Assembly (NCBI GenBank): GCA_030685235.1
Contig: MU839138.1
Span: 186,001-250,000, forward strand
Length of the DNA stretch: 64,000 nt
Direction of reading: 5' to 3'
DNA from: Copromyces sp. CBS 386.78
Lineage: Eukaryota; Ascomycota; Sordariomycetes; Sordariales; Sordariaceae
Shown here one piece after another: positions 1-11,600 of the stretch. The translations under genes were made by a program, and so were the position numbers. How positions within the stretch are numbered: the stretch's first letter is position 1; every line of letters starts with the position of its first letter. The notes beneath the pieces are model-generated. The model was not told the DNA's origin, ran no database searches, and worked only from the letters and a program-made list of their open reading frames with translations.

Positions 1-329
1 GTTGTTATAATTACGGATGTCCCACTCTCCGGAGGTATAGTTCAATAGCGTAGTCGCAAATTGTAGGAGAAGGTTAATTAAGCCGTTGGTTCCGATAGAC
101 TTCGGTAAATATTTCCCCTAGTTTGTGTTCTCGGTCTTTTAAAAATTTATATAATAATATTACGTTAGTTCAGGGATTCTTCCCGGATACTAGGGGCTCG
201 TTAATATTGGATTTTACCGAGCGACGAATAGTTGGACTAATAAAGTAGGGTAAAGTAGGTAGATGAAGGAGGTAGGCCGATATAGGTAGACGAAAGAGGT
301 AGGTCAAAGTAGACGAGTGAAAAGTCGGG

Positions 330-1088
330 CTTATATATACTTTAAATAGAGTTGGTATTAGATCCTAGAGCTGTAGTTAGCACGTCGAACGCCGCTAAGA
401 TGTAGGCGTTTTCCTATTCCGCAGCCCTGCCCCGTATGCATCCATCTTCTTCCCAGTGGCGCTCTTTCCAGAGGCACAGGCCCGGCCACGCATTACGGTA
501 TGCCTCGATAACACGTCCGTTATTAGAGGACTCCGGGGAACCTTAGCTGCGTCGTTACAAGCGGCTTTCCTCGATTTCCGCGCTACCTACAAGGGTTATA
601 GCCTCAGTCTAGTGAGCGTCCGCTGGGTTCCTGGCCACAAGGGCATTATAGGCAACGAGATTACTGACGAGCTCGCTAAGGCGGGAGCGGAAGGGGGAGA
701 TATAATTAATGAAGGCTTAACTACCCTTATACATTTAAAACGGCTTACTAAGAGGGAAGCGCGTACGGATTTTAAGGTATAGTAGGCTACGAACAAGCCA
801 AAATCTTATACAAACTACCGGCTAGGGGTCTCTATCAAACCGAACGACAAACTAAAAAAGTTGGACAAACGCTCTTTACACCACCTCCTCGCGGCCAAGT
901 CTAGTTATAAGGATTTTAAGGATTACCACGAGCGCTTCGAATACGAGGACGCCCTACTAACATACTTCTATAGAAGCTGGAAGAATCCCTTCCATCCTTT
1001 CTTCTGTAGGAAGGCATATACGGTTTCCCCGGTTATAAGCGAAGCAGCTACGCGGGAGAACCTCTCCCTTACTATTAAAATTTACTAG
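330..1088 (+). mobile_element. LINE (Tad-like) 3' relic: RNase H and C-terminal region
   Basis: The end of a non-LTR retrotransposon polyprotein. From about 456 to 780 the frame reads as an RNase H domain, with the recognisable block VRWVPGHKG followed by GNEITDELAKAGA. After a frame break, 861-1088 matches the usual C-terminal tail of fungal LINE proteins (LHHLLAAKS, then DFKDYHERF, EDALL and a degraded Cys-rich PFHPFFCRKA). The upstream reverse transcriptase is outside the window or too decayed to see. Internal stops and loss of an ATG show it is dead. Sequence around 345-445 recurs at about 14230-14310 and 15020-15125, so several copies landed in this arm. The domain identity is established family knowledge; the Tad-like clade is an inference. 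Confidence 0.8.
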
Positions 1089-1181
1089 TAGCGCTTTATT
1101 GTTAGGATCCAAACTTCGTACTTCTTTTCGTAAACTTGCATAAGAAAGGCATAGCGCCAATTACTCTAGCAACAACACATC

Positions 1182-1361
1182 GACGACGGGGGCACCGCTA
1201 ACGACCTTACGGGGTTTTTACGAGGTAAAAGGGTGGAAGTTAGCCACGGCTATAATATCGAAAGGGTTACAATAGACTTAAACAAGCTCATTCATCGTAT
1301 AAGGAGACAGGAGGAGGCCCTACGGGAGGAGGAAAGCGAGAATAAGAGCGGGGAAGAGTAA
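1182..1361 (+). pseudogene. Open fragment of unknown origin, charged C-terminus
   Basis: An open stretch without a start codon, preceded in frame by TAG. It ends in a strongly charged, probably helical tail (RRQEEALREEESENKSGEE) before TAA. It lies just beyond the LINE tail and may belong to the same or another decayed element. I do not recognise the family. Confidence 0.3.
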
Positions 1362-1645
1362 TTTTGCCCCTTTCTTCTATCTTTTCCTTTGTTCTACAGG
1401 TCCCGCCATATACTAGCGGCTCGCTCACTAGGCAATTCGATTAGAGGTGTTGGGCCGCGTTTACGCTATAGGCAACACGTGATTTACACTAGCAATAGGC
1501 CTCGGGTTGCCTTCGGATTAATGGTTTCGGTGGACAGTTAGGGCACTGGGCGCCCTAGGGGCGCACTAGGGTATTGCTCCTATTTTTGTACGCTAGATTG
1601 ACCGATGTGGCACGTCTTATACCCTACGGGAGGCGGAAGTAGACG

Positions 1646-1785
1646 TTAAAAACAATAACAACAATAACAACAATAATAATAATAATAATAATAACAATAA
1701 CAACAATAACAATAACAACAACAACAACAACAACAATAATAATAACAATAATAATAATAACAACAATAACAACAACAACAAAAAG
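1646..1785. repeat. AAC/AAT trinucleotide microsatellite
   Basis: About 140 bases of uninterrupted AAC and AAT triplets in mixed order. Both triplets differ by one C/T change, so the tract could be an AAC array partly converted to AAT. Any reading frame through it is compositional (Cys/Tyr on the minus strand) and should not be taken as coding. Confidence 0.95.
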
Positions 1786-2672
1786 ATATCGACTGTGAAA
1801 ACGGCGATTTTGGTGGTATTAAGAGTTTTGCGGGCAACCTAGCGTTATCACTAATACGGCGCCAAGACTTTTTGTTGCGGGAAGAAGATACGAGATGTCC
1901 TTGGAGGTAAGATAGAGGAATCTCCAGTATTTTTACAAACTCAATCCATTAATCGTCAACTCTATAGCATTCGCTACCTCCAGGACAACACGGTCATCCT
2001 CGACTGCCTCATCTACGTCGCTTTGCTCAAGACTATTATTCCCTAAAGCTATGATGTCTCAACGACTGTATAATACGGAGGGTTGGGAAGACGATAAAGG
2101 TTAAGAGTAGTCTCGCCCTATACTTCTATAACAAATCCCCGCCGCCACCGCTATATCCGTTACTCGTATACCTGCTCTCAGGCTCCCAGCCGCTCCAATT
2201 ACCGGTTCCGCCGATATAAAAACGTCCGCCAGCGTAGATAATACAAAGTAAGTGAAAGTAGGTTTACTTCTTTCCCCCCTACGACATTTTAGAATGACGT
2301 TAATACCTATAAAGAATTTATATTACAAATTTCCTATATTACGTAGCTATATTCGCTTGCTTCAACTATTGCCGTCTAAAAATGGGAGTTGTCACGTACG
2401 TAGATCTCGAGGTAAGGGACACGGGTAATTTGACGTTGTTGATAAATAATTAAAGATGAAGAAGAAGAAAGGAAGCTAGTCTACCTGGGACGAAAGAGAT
2501 AACATTCTTATATGTAGTAATAGATAGGATGGTAGACTTGAACGTGCATAATCTGGCACCTGTCTGGCACCGCTATAATATGAGTCCCCCTGGTCGTTAT
2601 ATATTTCAATAGTAATACTGGAGGGACCGCAATGGCAATATTATATAGAATGTATTCGTAGCAGTCAAAAGT

Positions 2673-2885
2673 GACAGAACCTTCTCGTATGTTCTGGCAG
2701 GTGCGGAGGGCTCTAGCAACAATGCCTCGCTTTATGCTCAAGCTTTCGGTCGATCTTTTTAGGTCTTGGATGTTCGATATTATATTGGGGATGCGGGGTT
2801 TGTCGTGCGGCAGGAAATCGTGGATTTGCAAGATTGGAGGAATGAAGAAAGGAGGCTTCGCTGTGCGAGGAACCTGCCCTGAAGA
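2673..2885 (+). pseudogene. DDE_4 (PIF/Harbinger-like) transposase relic
   Basis: Reading from GAC at 2673, the frame shows FSYVLAGAEGS, then NASLYAQAFGRSF, one TAG stop, and YYIGDAGFVVR. This order, a Gly-Ser block before a YxxGDAGF block, is the pattern of DDE endonuclease family 4 transposases, where the second block holds a catalytic Asp. The downstream frame degenerates after about 70 codons. No terminal inverted repeats could be assigned. The family call rests on motif recognition only. Confidence 0.6.
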
Positions 2886-3868
2886 AGTACCAAGTTGAAG
2901 AAATTACGGAAGTTGATTCTTCCTTTTTAAAATCTTTTATTAATAATAATCTTCCCCGAGTTAGTCGTACTGCAGATGTCGAGTGTCTTTCTCCTTTGGA
3001 ATCTTGCGCTAGCACAATTCGGAACGGTTCTTATACTTGGGCCATTTTAAGCCTTCGACTTTCAGCCTTCAACGCTCAAACTTATTTTTAGATTTTCCTA
3101 AACTGAAGAAACCGTGAGGAGCTGACCTTTCCTCTAAAGCGGAAGGCGAAGGCAAGTGGAAGGGTTTGTGTTGTGAGTGTTTGACGTGGCAGTCTCGATG
3201 ACTAGAGAGACTGAAAGCTCTGAAAAGTGAGGGCGTTATTTCCTAGAAATCATTGGCTTAGGGGAACAAGACGCTATAAATACCCGAGCGCTACTATACC
3301 TAATAGGACGGAAGCCCGCATATATAGATTATAGCTAAGAAAATGCTTATCGATTGGACGATATCGTTAATAAAGTAGACCTAAGTCCTGCCCCGGGCCC
3401 CGCAACCCGAACCTTATTGTTATAGACTATTAATACTACGGCCTATTCCTCTATTTTATTCTCTATCTTCTCTATTTTCCTCCTATTATTAATATAGATT
3501 CCCGGCCTATTATAATTGGACTACTATCTGGGCGGTTAATTATATATTTAGGTTTGCTATTAGAAGTGCTATAATTAGTTTCGAATAATTTTCTTTTTTA
3601 GTTTTATAGCTACTACGGATTCGGTACCCTACTTCCTTCTTTCTTACAATTTATACGTATAGTAAATTGGAGAAAGGACCTATATATTAGAATATTAACG
3701 TAGCGGACGGGGCTGGCAAATTTGGCGAGAGGATTGAAAACGATTAATAAGCAACGGATAGTAGGATAGTATAGCTCCTAAACCCGTTAGCCCGGAATTG
3801 CGCTAGTAGGGGTAGAATATACGTTTTATTGGGCTATACTTCGATTCAGCCTATAACCTCTGTACGAA
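2886..3868. other. Decayed repeat DNA
   Basis: No coding signal was found. The sequence becomes progressively richer in TA dinucleotides towards the Mutator-like element that starts at 3869. Confidence 0.5.
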
Positions 3869-3970
3869 CGAAAAGGTTAGCTAGGTAGACTAAAAATAAT
3901 CGCTGGGTAGATTAAACCCACTTTTACGCTAAGTAAGCCGCCTAGCCGCCTAGCCGCCCAGCATACCGTG
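3869..3970 (+). repeat. Left terminal inverted repeat of the MULE
   Basis: About 100 bases matching the reverse complement of 7706-7805 with scattered transitions. It contains an internal direct repeat, CTRGGTAGAYTAAA, twice about 24 bases apart, followed by a CCGCCTAGCCGCC-type tandem motif. Subterminal repeats like these often bind transposase; that role is an inference. Confidence 0.85.
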
Positions 3971-6900
3971 TACATCGCTACCCAACCTCGTCGTCGTCGC
4001 GTATTCTATTAGTAATCGTTAGCTATACTACACAATTAAATAAAGCTATCGCAAGACCTTATCTACCGTTACGCAATATTTTTAAGCGAATATCTCGTTA
4101 TCTTTATTATTTTTTCGTAGAATATTATTTTTTTCGTAGAGTATTATCGAACTCGCTATATTATACTATATTACATACAAATCGCATTCGCATATTTAAC
4201 TCGGTAAGTCAGCTTCATATCCGACTAGAAATAACTAATATTAATAGGACTTTACTAGAATCCCTAGCTAAAATACTATTAATTCCGACTCGAACGGTTA
4301 CTCCTCAGCGGAATATAATTCCCTTTACTAAAATCTAATTACTATTAATCTACCGTCGCCGCTAACCGTCGAAATTAAGAACGCAATCACCGTCCCCTAA
4401 CGAGCGCGCGAAGCTAGCAAAGCTACTATTTATATCTTCTAACCACAATAATAGGGCCGTTACTTTCAATAAATTATAAGAGTACGCCGTATAATAAAAC
4501 TTTACAATTCAATCGTACAATAATATAAAGAATAAGAAGAAGGGAGAAGAATAATTCGTTATACGTATTAACTATAATTATATACATAGCCATATTTATA
4601 AGGCTACTAGGCAAAGGGTTCAAAATATTAACTTATATCGATTCGATTACCTATACTAAATAAAAATCGTATTAAGAAAAAGGTAGGGTAACTAGTAATT
4701 CGCTAAAGAAATTAACAATAACTATAACTATAACTTCGATATCGCCAACCTCGCTAACAATATTATTTATTAATAATAAGTTCGCTATAACTATAAAGAG
4801 GCTATTAATATTGCCGTCGAAAAATTATCTAATATTACTAAAATAATAGCCTGCCAAATTACTCATTATTTCAACAGTACATTAGATTACAATAATATAA
4901 GACTAAAAAATATTACTGCCATCTAGTAAATTAACTATAATAATTTGGTTAAAGAGTTACGTAGTCTTCGAATCCCTATTATTACTAAGGAAGTATTTAA
5001 TATCTAATACTATATCCGACGAACTAAATATAATTCCTATACAATAATAAAGGCCCTTATCGACCTATTGGAATAATATAAAGATTACTATAGTATTAAA
5101 CACTTTATTAAATATAACGAAGGAGGGAGGGTTATACGAATATTCTAAACTTTCGACTAGTATATAGAAATATAGAAGAAAAATCCCTATATACTATTAA
5201 TCGATAATACATATAAAGTAAATACTCGCACTTTTATATACTCTTATTATTATTATATAAATATATCTATTTACTATTTAAGAATGTATATTAATTCCCT
5301 TTTTTTTATATCTGCTTTAACTTCCCCCTCCTCAATATTACTAACGTCGATACACTAAACTACAATTTCAATATTGGCTTTAGTCTCTTAAGCAGAAAGA
5401 AATAGAAAGACTTCGAATAGCAATTCCAATACCTAAAGAAATTCTAAGAGGATTACAAAATCCTTAACCCCAATATTATCATTAGTAATTTCAATAAAGG
5501 ATTTAAAAAGGCCGCTATCGCCACCTACCTAAACGTACCGCACTAGCTCTATATATAGTACGTTATAAAGAATATAAACTATTATATTAAAAAGAAGTAA
5601 GTACAACTAGGTAGCGCTAAACCAATCCCTAGTACTAACCTATTAAATCCCCCCCCAATTATATAGGACCTAAATAGCGAAGACCCTAATCCTCTATTAT
5701 ACTAAGGCCCCGCAGCCGCGCTAAAGGATAAAGCTAATAAATATTTCGACGACGACCTAAAGGAGGAAGACCTAAAGGAGGCTAACGATACAACTATCGC
5801 CACCTATTTTATATAACAACCCAATAATAAGCAAAGAATTCGCAACGCAATTAATAAACTACCGCCTAAAACCACTACTCCACGTAACTGTAAACGTAAA
5901 ATCCCTATTTTTAACCTAACTCGTCGGTTTTATTAAGATTTATATAAAGGGTTCTAGAAAATATAGAAATAAATAATTTATATTAATAATAAAAGTTACT
6001 TCAAACGGGTATAGTAATTAATAATTAATAAATTTAAACGACAGACTCGTAAATATCCCCCCCCCCCCTCCTCTATAATAAATTATATACCTTTTTCGCT
6101 TATACCTTTTCATTATAACACTCCTCTCCTACCTCTATAAATATTACCTCCTATAAATTAACGAATTCGGTAATTATATTATTTCAAAACACAAAAACTA
6201 TAGTATTAGAACTAATAATCGAATCGAATTTATATATAGAACTATTAAACGTCTATTTAAAAATCGCCTCTCTTCGTTAGACTAACTATATAAGCATATA
6301 TAAACTACTTACCGCTTTTAAAGGCGGGAATTTAAAAAGAGGGTTGTAGAAATAAAATAAGGGCTCTTAATTAAATATAAAACGGTCGGAATATTCGATA
6401 ATTTAGTATTAAAGGTTACGCTATATACCTTTAAACTTCTATAATTTTAATACCGATATACGTATAACAATTAATTCAAAAATCCGGTTCAAAATCTAAA
6501 CTTTAATTATAAAAAAGAATTTACTACCCAATATAACCTACCCTATAAATATTTTATATTAAAATTACTATAAGAGGACCTACTACTAGCATTATTAAAG
6601 GAGGACTTAAATACGTATTAGTAATTAAATTTAGATAGCGGGTTGGGCAATATAACCGAAGTTGAACAATATACTTACACTATCCGAAACCCTATTACTT
6701 TACTTAATCGCCGACGTAAAGCAGCAGTCCCCAATCTAAATCTTATAGAATATATACGTAGAGTGACAGGGCGCGACCTTATAAACCCGGAAATTTACGA
6801 GCCGTATAATTTAGAAGGTAACTAAGCCCTACTTATTTAGCTTACTTAGCCTACTCAACTTACTTAACCTACGCCTATCGACTACGATCGGTATAATAAC

Positions 6901-7705
6901 GGCCGTATACTATCTTACAACGAAGATAGGGCGGGCCTTCGCTAGGCAATACTATAAAATATAAAGGGGGGGGCACCAGCCTTTATACTTCGCTACTAAA
7001 GATAACCCCGCAGTAGAAATAGAGGAAGTACTTAATAGCGAACAGTAACGTAAGAACTAATAAGAAAAGCCGCCCTTACTCAAATAGATTTTAAAGAATT
7101 ACACCAAAACTTTATAATAAATTTCGCGGCATTATAGAGGATACAAATTCTAGCTCCCTTACTATTACTGTATTATTCCCAGCGAGTACTAATACCCCCC
7201 CTATCTCCCTATCCCTAAGGTTAGTAATAGCCGCCGCCAATTTAGTAATAACCGTATTACAACTATCCGCTAACTTAATATAGGGTACTAATTCCTATTA
7301 GATAGCTGCCTCAACATTAGGACGGTCCGCTACCTTCTAACTAACTATAAGGAGATAGATAAGTAATACTAACAACGTAGTATAAGCGAACTCTAGCTCC
7401 TATAGCACTACCTCCAATACTATACTTATAGGGATTTAATTATCTAAATAATAATATAGGGGGGGCTCTCCAGCACTCTAGGCAGCAGTTATACGGCGGG
7501 CATTAGAATCCGGGTAGGTACATACACTTTGGCTAGCAAATATAGCGACTAGTATAACGACTAGTATAACCGCTAGTATAGTAGTAAGGATAGTAGTTGC
7601 AATAGTAGGAACTATATTAACCCTTTTAATAGTAGATAATTAATTAGATTAATAACTCTGAATAGCTTTACGTAAAAGAACGACGTAAATTTAGTAATAT
7701 ATATA

Positions 7706-7805
7706 GTGTACTAGGGCGGCTAGGCGGCTACGTAGCTTACTTAGCGATAAAAGTGGGTTTAGTCTACCTAGCGATCATTTTTAGTCTACCCAGCTAACCT
7801 TTTCG
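7706..7805 (-). repeat. Right terminal inverted repeat of the MULE
   Basis: Inverted partner of 3869-3970, with the same internal GGTAGACTAAA repeats and GGCGGCTAGGCGGCTA block. It ends in CTTTTCG directly before the 9-bp duplication. Confidence 0.85.
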
Positions 7806-7877
7806 CTGCACGAAGCCATATGCTAACTGCTTTAGACTATATCTATCAGCGGTACTATTGAAATCGCAATACTACTT

Positions 7878-7935
7878 TACTTGGGGGTTGGGTGATAAAA
7901 AGGCCCCATCCAGGCCGTTACCCAACCCCCAAGTA
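7878..7935. repeat. Perfect 16-bp inverted repeat (hairpin or foldback element)
   Basis: TACTTGGGGGTTGGGT at 7878-7893 is exactly mirrored by ACCCAACCCCCAAGTA at 7920-7935, with a 26-base spacer that also contains AGGCC/GGCC. The arms are far more GC-rich and better preserved than the RIP-mutated sequence around them. It may be a tiny foldback insertion or the joined ends of another element; its function is unknown. Confidence 0.8.
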
Positions 7936-8670
7936 CGTGTACTATATCTGCCTCTATATATCGGCGCTTTAAAATAATCTTTTTCCCTAAACTTAAATTT
8001 GTATACTCTCCTACTACTATACTAAACATCTTATCGATAATTCTATTACGTAGTAGAAGTATCCGCAATAAGTCCTTTCTACTGAAGCCGTAATAAAGAC
8101 GGTCCTCAGGCCGTACTGAAGTATTACTCTAGACTTTACAAATTTATTAAAAAAGTTACGGGAGCGAAATTAAGGCTACTTACTCCTAAACCGATTGCCG
8201 TTTCTATTTTTTATTAAAGTAATATATTTAAATACTCGCTTTATAATTTAATTACCCCTAACAATCTATCTATATTTTTCGAAGGGTTTATAGCCGCTAG
8301 TAGAAGTATTATTACAATTACCCCGTACTATTAAATACGGGTAGTAAATAGCGAATTATTCCTATTCGGGCTATATATTAGAAGTAGCGGTTTAATAGAA
8401 CCGGTAGTACTAATAAAGGATTTAAATAACTTTTATTTTAAGGGAATAAACGCTTTTAATTTTAAGTAAAATATTAGGGAACGCTTAATTAAGACCGTAC
8501 AACCAAATAATATAGAATTATATACTCCTCCCTTCTAATCTACCGTTACCGCCGCAAAAGCTATCCGACCCGGTATAAATACGAGAATCCCCGATAATTA
8601 CTAACTACCTATAGTATTATAAGTATTACTTCTTAATTTGCCCACCGAATCCGTACCTAAACTATTTCCA
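7936..8670. other. Decayed AT-rich sequence between MULE and NLR relic
   Basis: No recognisable gene. Short open frames (for example 7877-8068 on the minus strand) have no family features. It may include the extreme 5' end of the NLR pseudogene or a separate repeat. Confidence 0.4.
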
Positions 8671-8679
8671 ACCGAATTT

Positions 8680-11600
8680 ATAGAATAACCGACCCCTTTC
8701 CTTTCCGTATCCGAAAAACTATAGAACGCTACGTATAATGATTTTAAAACGGTCGATATAGAATTTATTATATTATATATAAAAACTCTAAAAATAATTT
8801 TCGGAAGTAAAACCCGTAAACCCTCTATAGCTAACCTTTTAATTAAATTAAAAGATCCGTCTATATAATAAATCTATATAAGAGAATTACTACGAAAAGG
8901 GTAGTAGAAAATATTTAAAGCTTTTAAAATAACGACCGGAATTAATAAAGTCGCCGATTTTATTTTATCGGCTAAAGAAATAGTCGACCTAATATTATAA
9001 AGTATACTATAAATTATACCGGCTACGCTTCTATAAGTAAATATTTGCTTTAAGCTATAAATAAGTAATTATCCTTCTAAAATCCTTTCCTTACTACTAC
9101 TAATACGCTTAAATTCTCCGGAATCTAATACAAGCGATAAGATTTAACCTTGCTAGTATTACCTACGTAATCTCTAGAATGGACTGGTATTGCGCTTTAA
9201 TTAAACACCTCTTAAATAAGAATAATATTTCTACTGGTAATAACTTCCAGGCAATTTTGTACTAGCTAGAGGGGAGGGTTACCGAATTCTATAAAACTCT
9301 TTTCCTATACTAAATAAAGAACGTTTATTCCTATTATCGTAATTAAAATTTTATTTTCCTTCGCGGTATATTAAATTTAAATAATTAGGATAGCGATTTA
9401 AAATTCGTTATTAATATAAAGGCCGCCGTTTAAAATAACACTACTTAATATTTTTAAAAATATATAAAGTCTTTTTTAAAGGAATTCGTTAAAGATGCTT
9501 AGGGAATAAAGAAGCGACTTAACGATATTTATTAAAATATTTAGGACTTTATTTCGCTATAGAAAAACGTTTATAAGGAAAATATTAAATTAGTGTACTT
9601 AAAAGATTTATACGTCGTTAACCCGTAAAACGATATATAATAAATCGAGGAAATAAAAGATAAATTATTTAATAACGCGTATAAATAGATCTTTCGTACT
9701 TCGGAATACGCGGTTTTTATAAATTAGGACAATAATAAATTTAATTATCCGTTAAATCGGCTACTTTAAATAAAAGGATAAGCCGGTATAAAAAAAACGA
9801 TATTTATAATTAACTTTATCCGCTAATTCGTTTATCGACTAATTATTTTAGCGTTAATACTTTCTTTCTTCTTCTATTAAAATATAAATAATAATTTGAA
9901 TAACGTTATAGCTGTCTTCCGGTCTTTAATTTAACTTTTCTTTCTTTAATAGCTATATTTTATATTGTATTTAATTTAGTAATATAAAAATTTAAACGCC
10001 AATTTCTTTAAAGATAAAAATTCCTTTATTATTCTATTTAAAGCGTTTTAAAATATATTAAAGGATTTTCAATTATCGTATATATATTTCGCGGTCGACG
10101 TATTAAATAAATACGTATAGGGGCAGTAAAACTTTATTCGTCTTATTTTAACTTCTTTTAACCTTTTTTAGAAAGTAAGATAATTATTTTTTAACCGTCC
10201 GGAAATTAATATTTTCGCGGAATTTAAAATTCTTAGTATCGATTCGTCAAATATTTTAGAAATCTTTATTAAATTAAATATATAATATTTAATAATATTT
10301 ATTAATATATATATCGATTATAAATTCGTAATTTTTAAAAATAAAATAAGATATAATAATATTATTTTAGCCGAAGTATTATACGAAGTTTATAAACGAA
10401 TAGAGAATACTTTTCTATAAGTAGCCTTCGTATTTAAAATATTCGAAAATATATATAGAGAATACACTATCGAATATATTAGAAAAATACTTTATAATTT
10501 ATTAGAATTGTATAATTATATAATAATTAGGATTGAAGAGGGGGAAATAATTAAACTTTAAAACTATAAAATAATTTTAATAATTACGTTTCTTACCTTT
10601 TGGCCGCTCTTTATTTTAGAACTTTCTATACTTACTTATTTAAAATTAATTATTATAAAGACAATTATCGAAAAATACGGTTTATTTTTTACAATTATTA
10701 AAGGAATAATTAATTTAATTTACTAATCGGCGAAGGATTATTTAAAGAAGAATTATAAGTCTCGATTTCGGTAAATTAAACTTACCTAAGGGTATAGCGA
10801 AATTATTAGACGCTCGATTAATATGATGTTAAAACTAGAATACAATATATATAATCTTGACCTCGGCTTTAAACCGGAAAATATAACGCCCCTTAATCTA
10901 AATCCGTTGGCTCTAATATAATATTCTTATATTTTCTAGGTCGATTATTTCTACTCCTTAAATAACGATAACTCTAGGCTCCTGGGAGAACTGACCTTAA
11001 ATAATCTTTTATAGGACAACGGGGATATCTATAGATTCCTCAATAAAAAGTACCTTTACTAGTTCGAAGCTCTAAGTCTACTCTAAATTATATTTAAAGG
11101 TATTAACGCTATTAGATAGTTCGAAAACCTATTAATAAATATAAAACTAATTACGTACTGGAAATTCGATTTAATTTAAAGATATAAGGAAGTATATAAT
11201 TTATTGTAATTAATAAAATTTATTCGGAATACTTACTAATTTATTCTATTTTATAGATAGATAATTAAGTAAACTCCATTTTAAACTTATATATTAACAT
11301 TCGTATTTACTCCGTCTAATAGTTTAATAAAGAATAATTTTAAAGTAGAAGAACTTAATTAGATTCGAAGTAAGCCGGCTATAGAATTAAATTAGAATAT
11401 ATATTTTTAAATTTTAAAAGGCTATAGGGATTCGGTTCTTTTAATAGCTTTTTCGCCTAATAGCTAGCGGCTTATATCCGCTACGGACGATCGTACAATT
11501 AAAATCTGGGATATGGCGTCGGGGAGCTATTTTTAAATTATAGAAAATTGTAGTAATTAAGTTTTATTAATAGCTTTTTCGCCTAATAGCCAGCGGTTCG

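Larger units (their letters stand above)
1090..2660. other. Non-coding, transposon-derived stretch
   Basis: Apart from the open fragment at 1182-1361 and the microsatellite at 1646-1785, this stretch is AT-rich with scattered stops in all frames. It shows no recognisable gene and is probably decayed repeat DNA continuous with the LINE relic. Confidence 0.6.
3869..7805 (+). mobile_element. Mutator-like DNA transposon (MULE), RIP-inactivated
   Basis: A 3.9-kb element bounded by ~100-bp terminal inverted repeats that start CGAAAAGGTTAGCT on each strand. It is flanked by a 9-bp target duplication, CTGTACGAA at 3860-3868 and CTGCACGAA at 7806-7814, differing by one C/T change as RIP would produce. 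Between about 5335 and 5605 the plus-strand frame reads as a degraded MULE transposase core: NFNIGFSLLSREKQKDFE, then IISNFNKGFKKAA, then a block like the usual LCxxHxxKN. The 9-bp duplication, the long ends and this core agree with the MULE superfamily. The rest of the reading frame is full of TAA/TAG. A short open stretch at 6643-6825 is unassigned and may be a second ORF or the transposase C-terminus. Confidence 0.85.

Noticed and set aside
1646..1837. Minus-strand open frame of Cys and Tyr
   Set aside because: It is only the translation of the AAC/AAT microsatellite.
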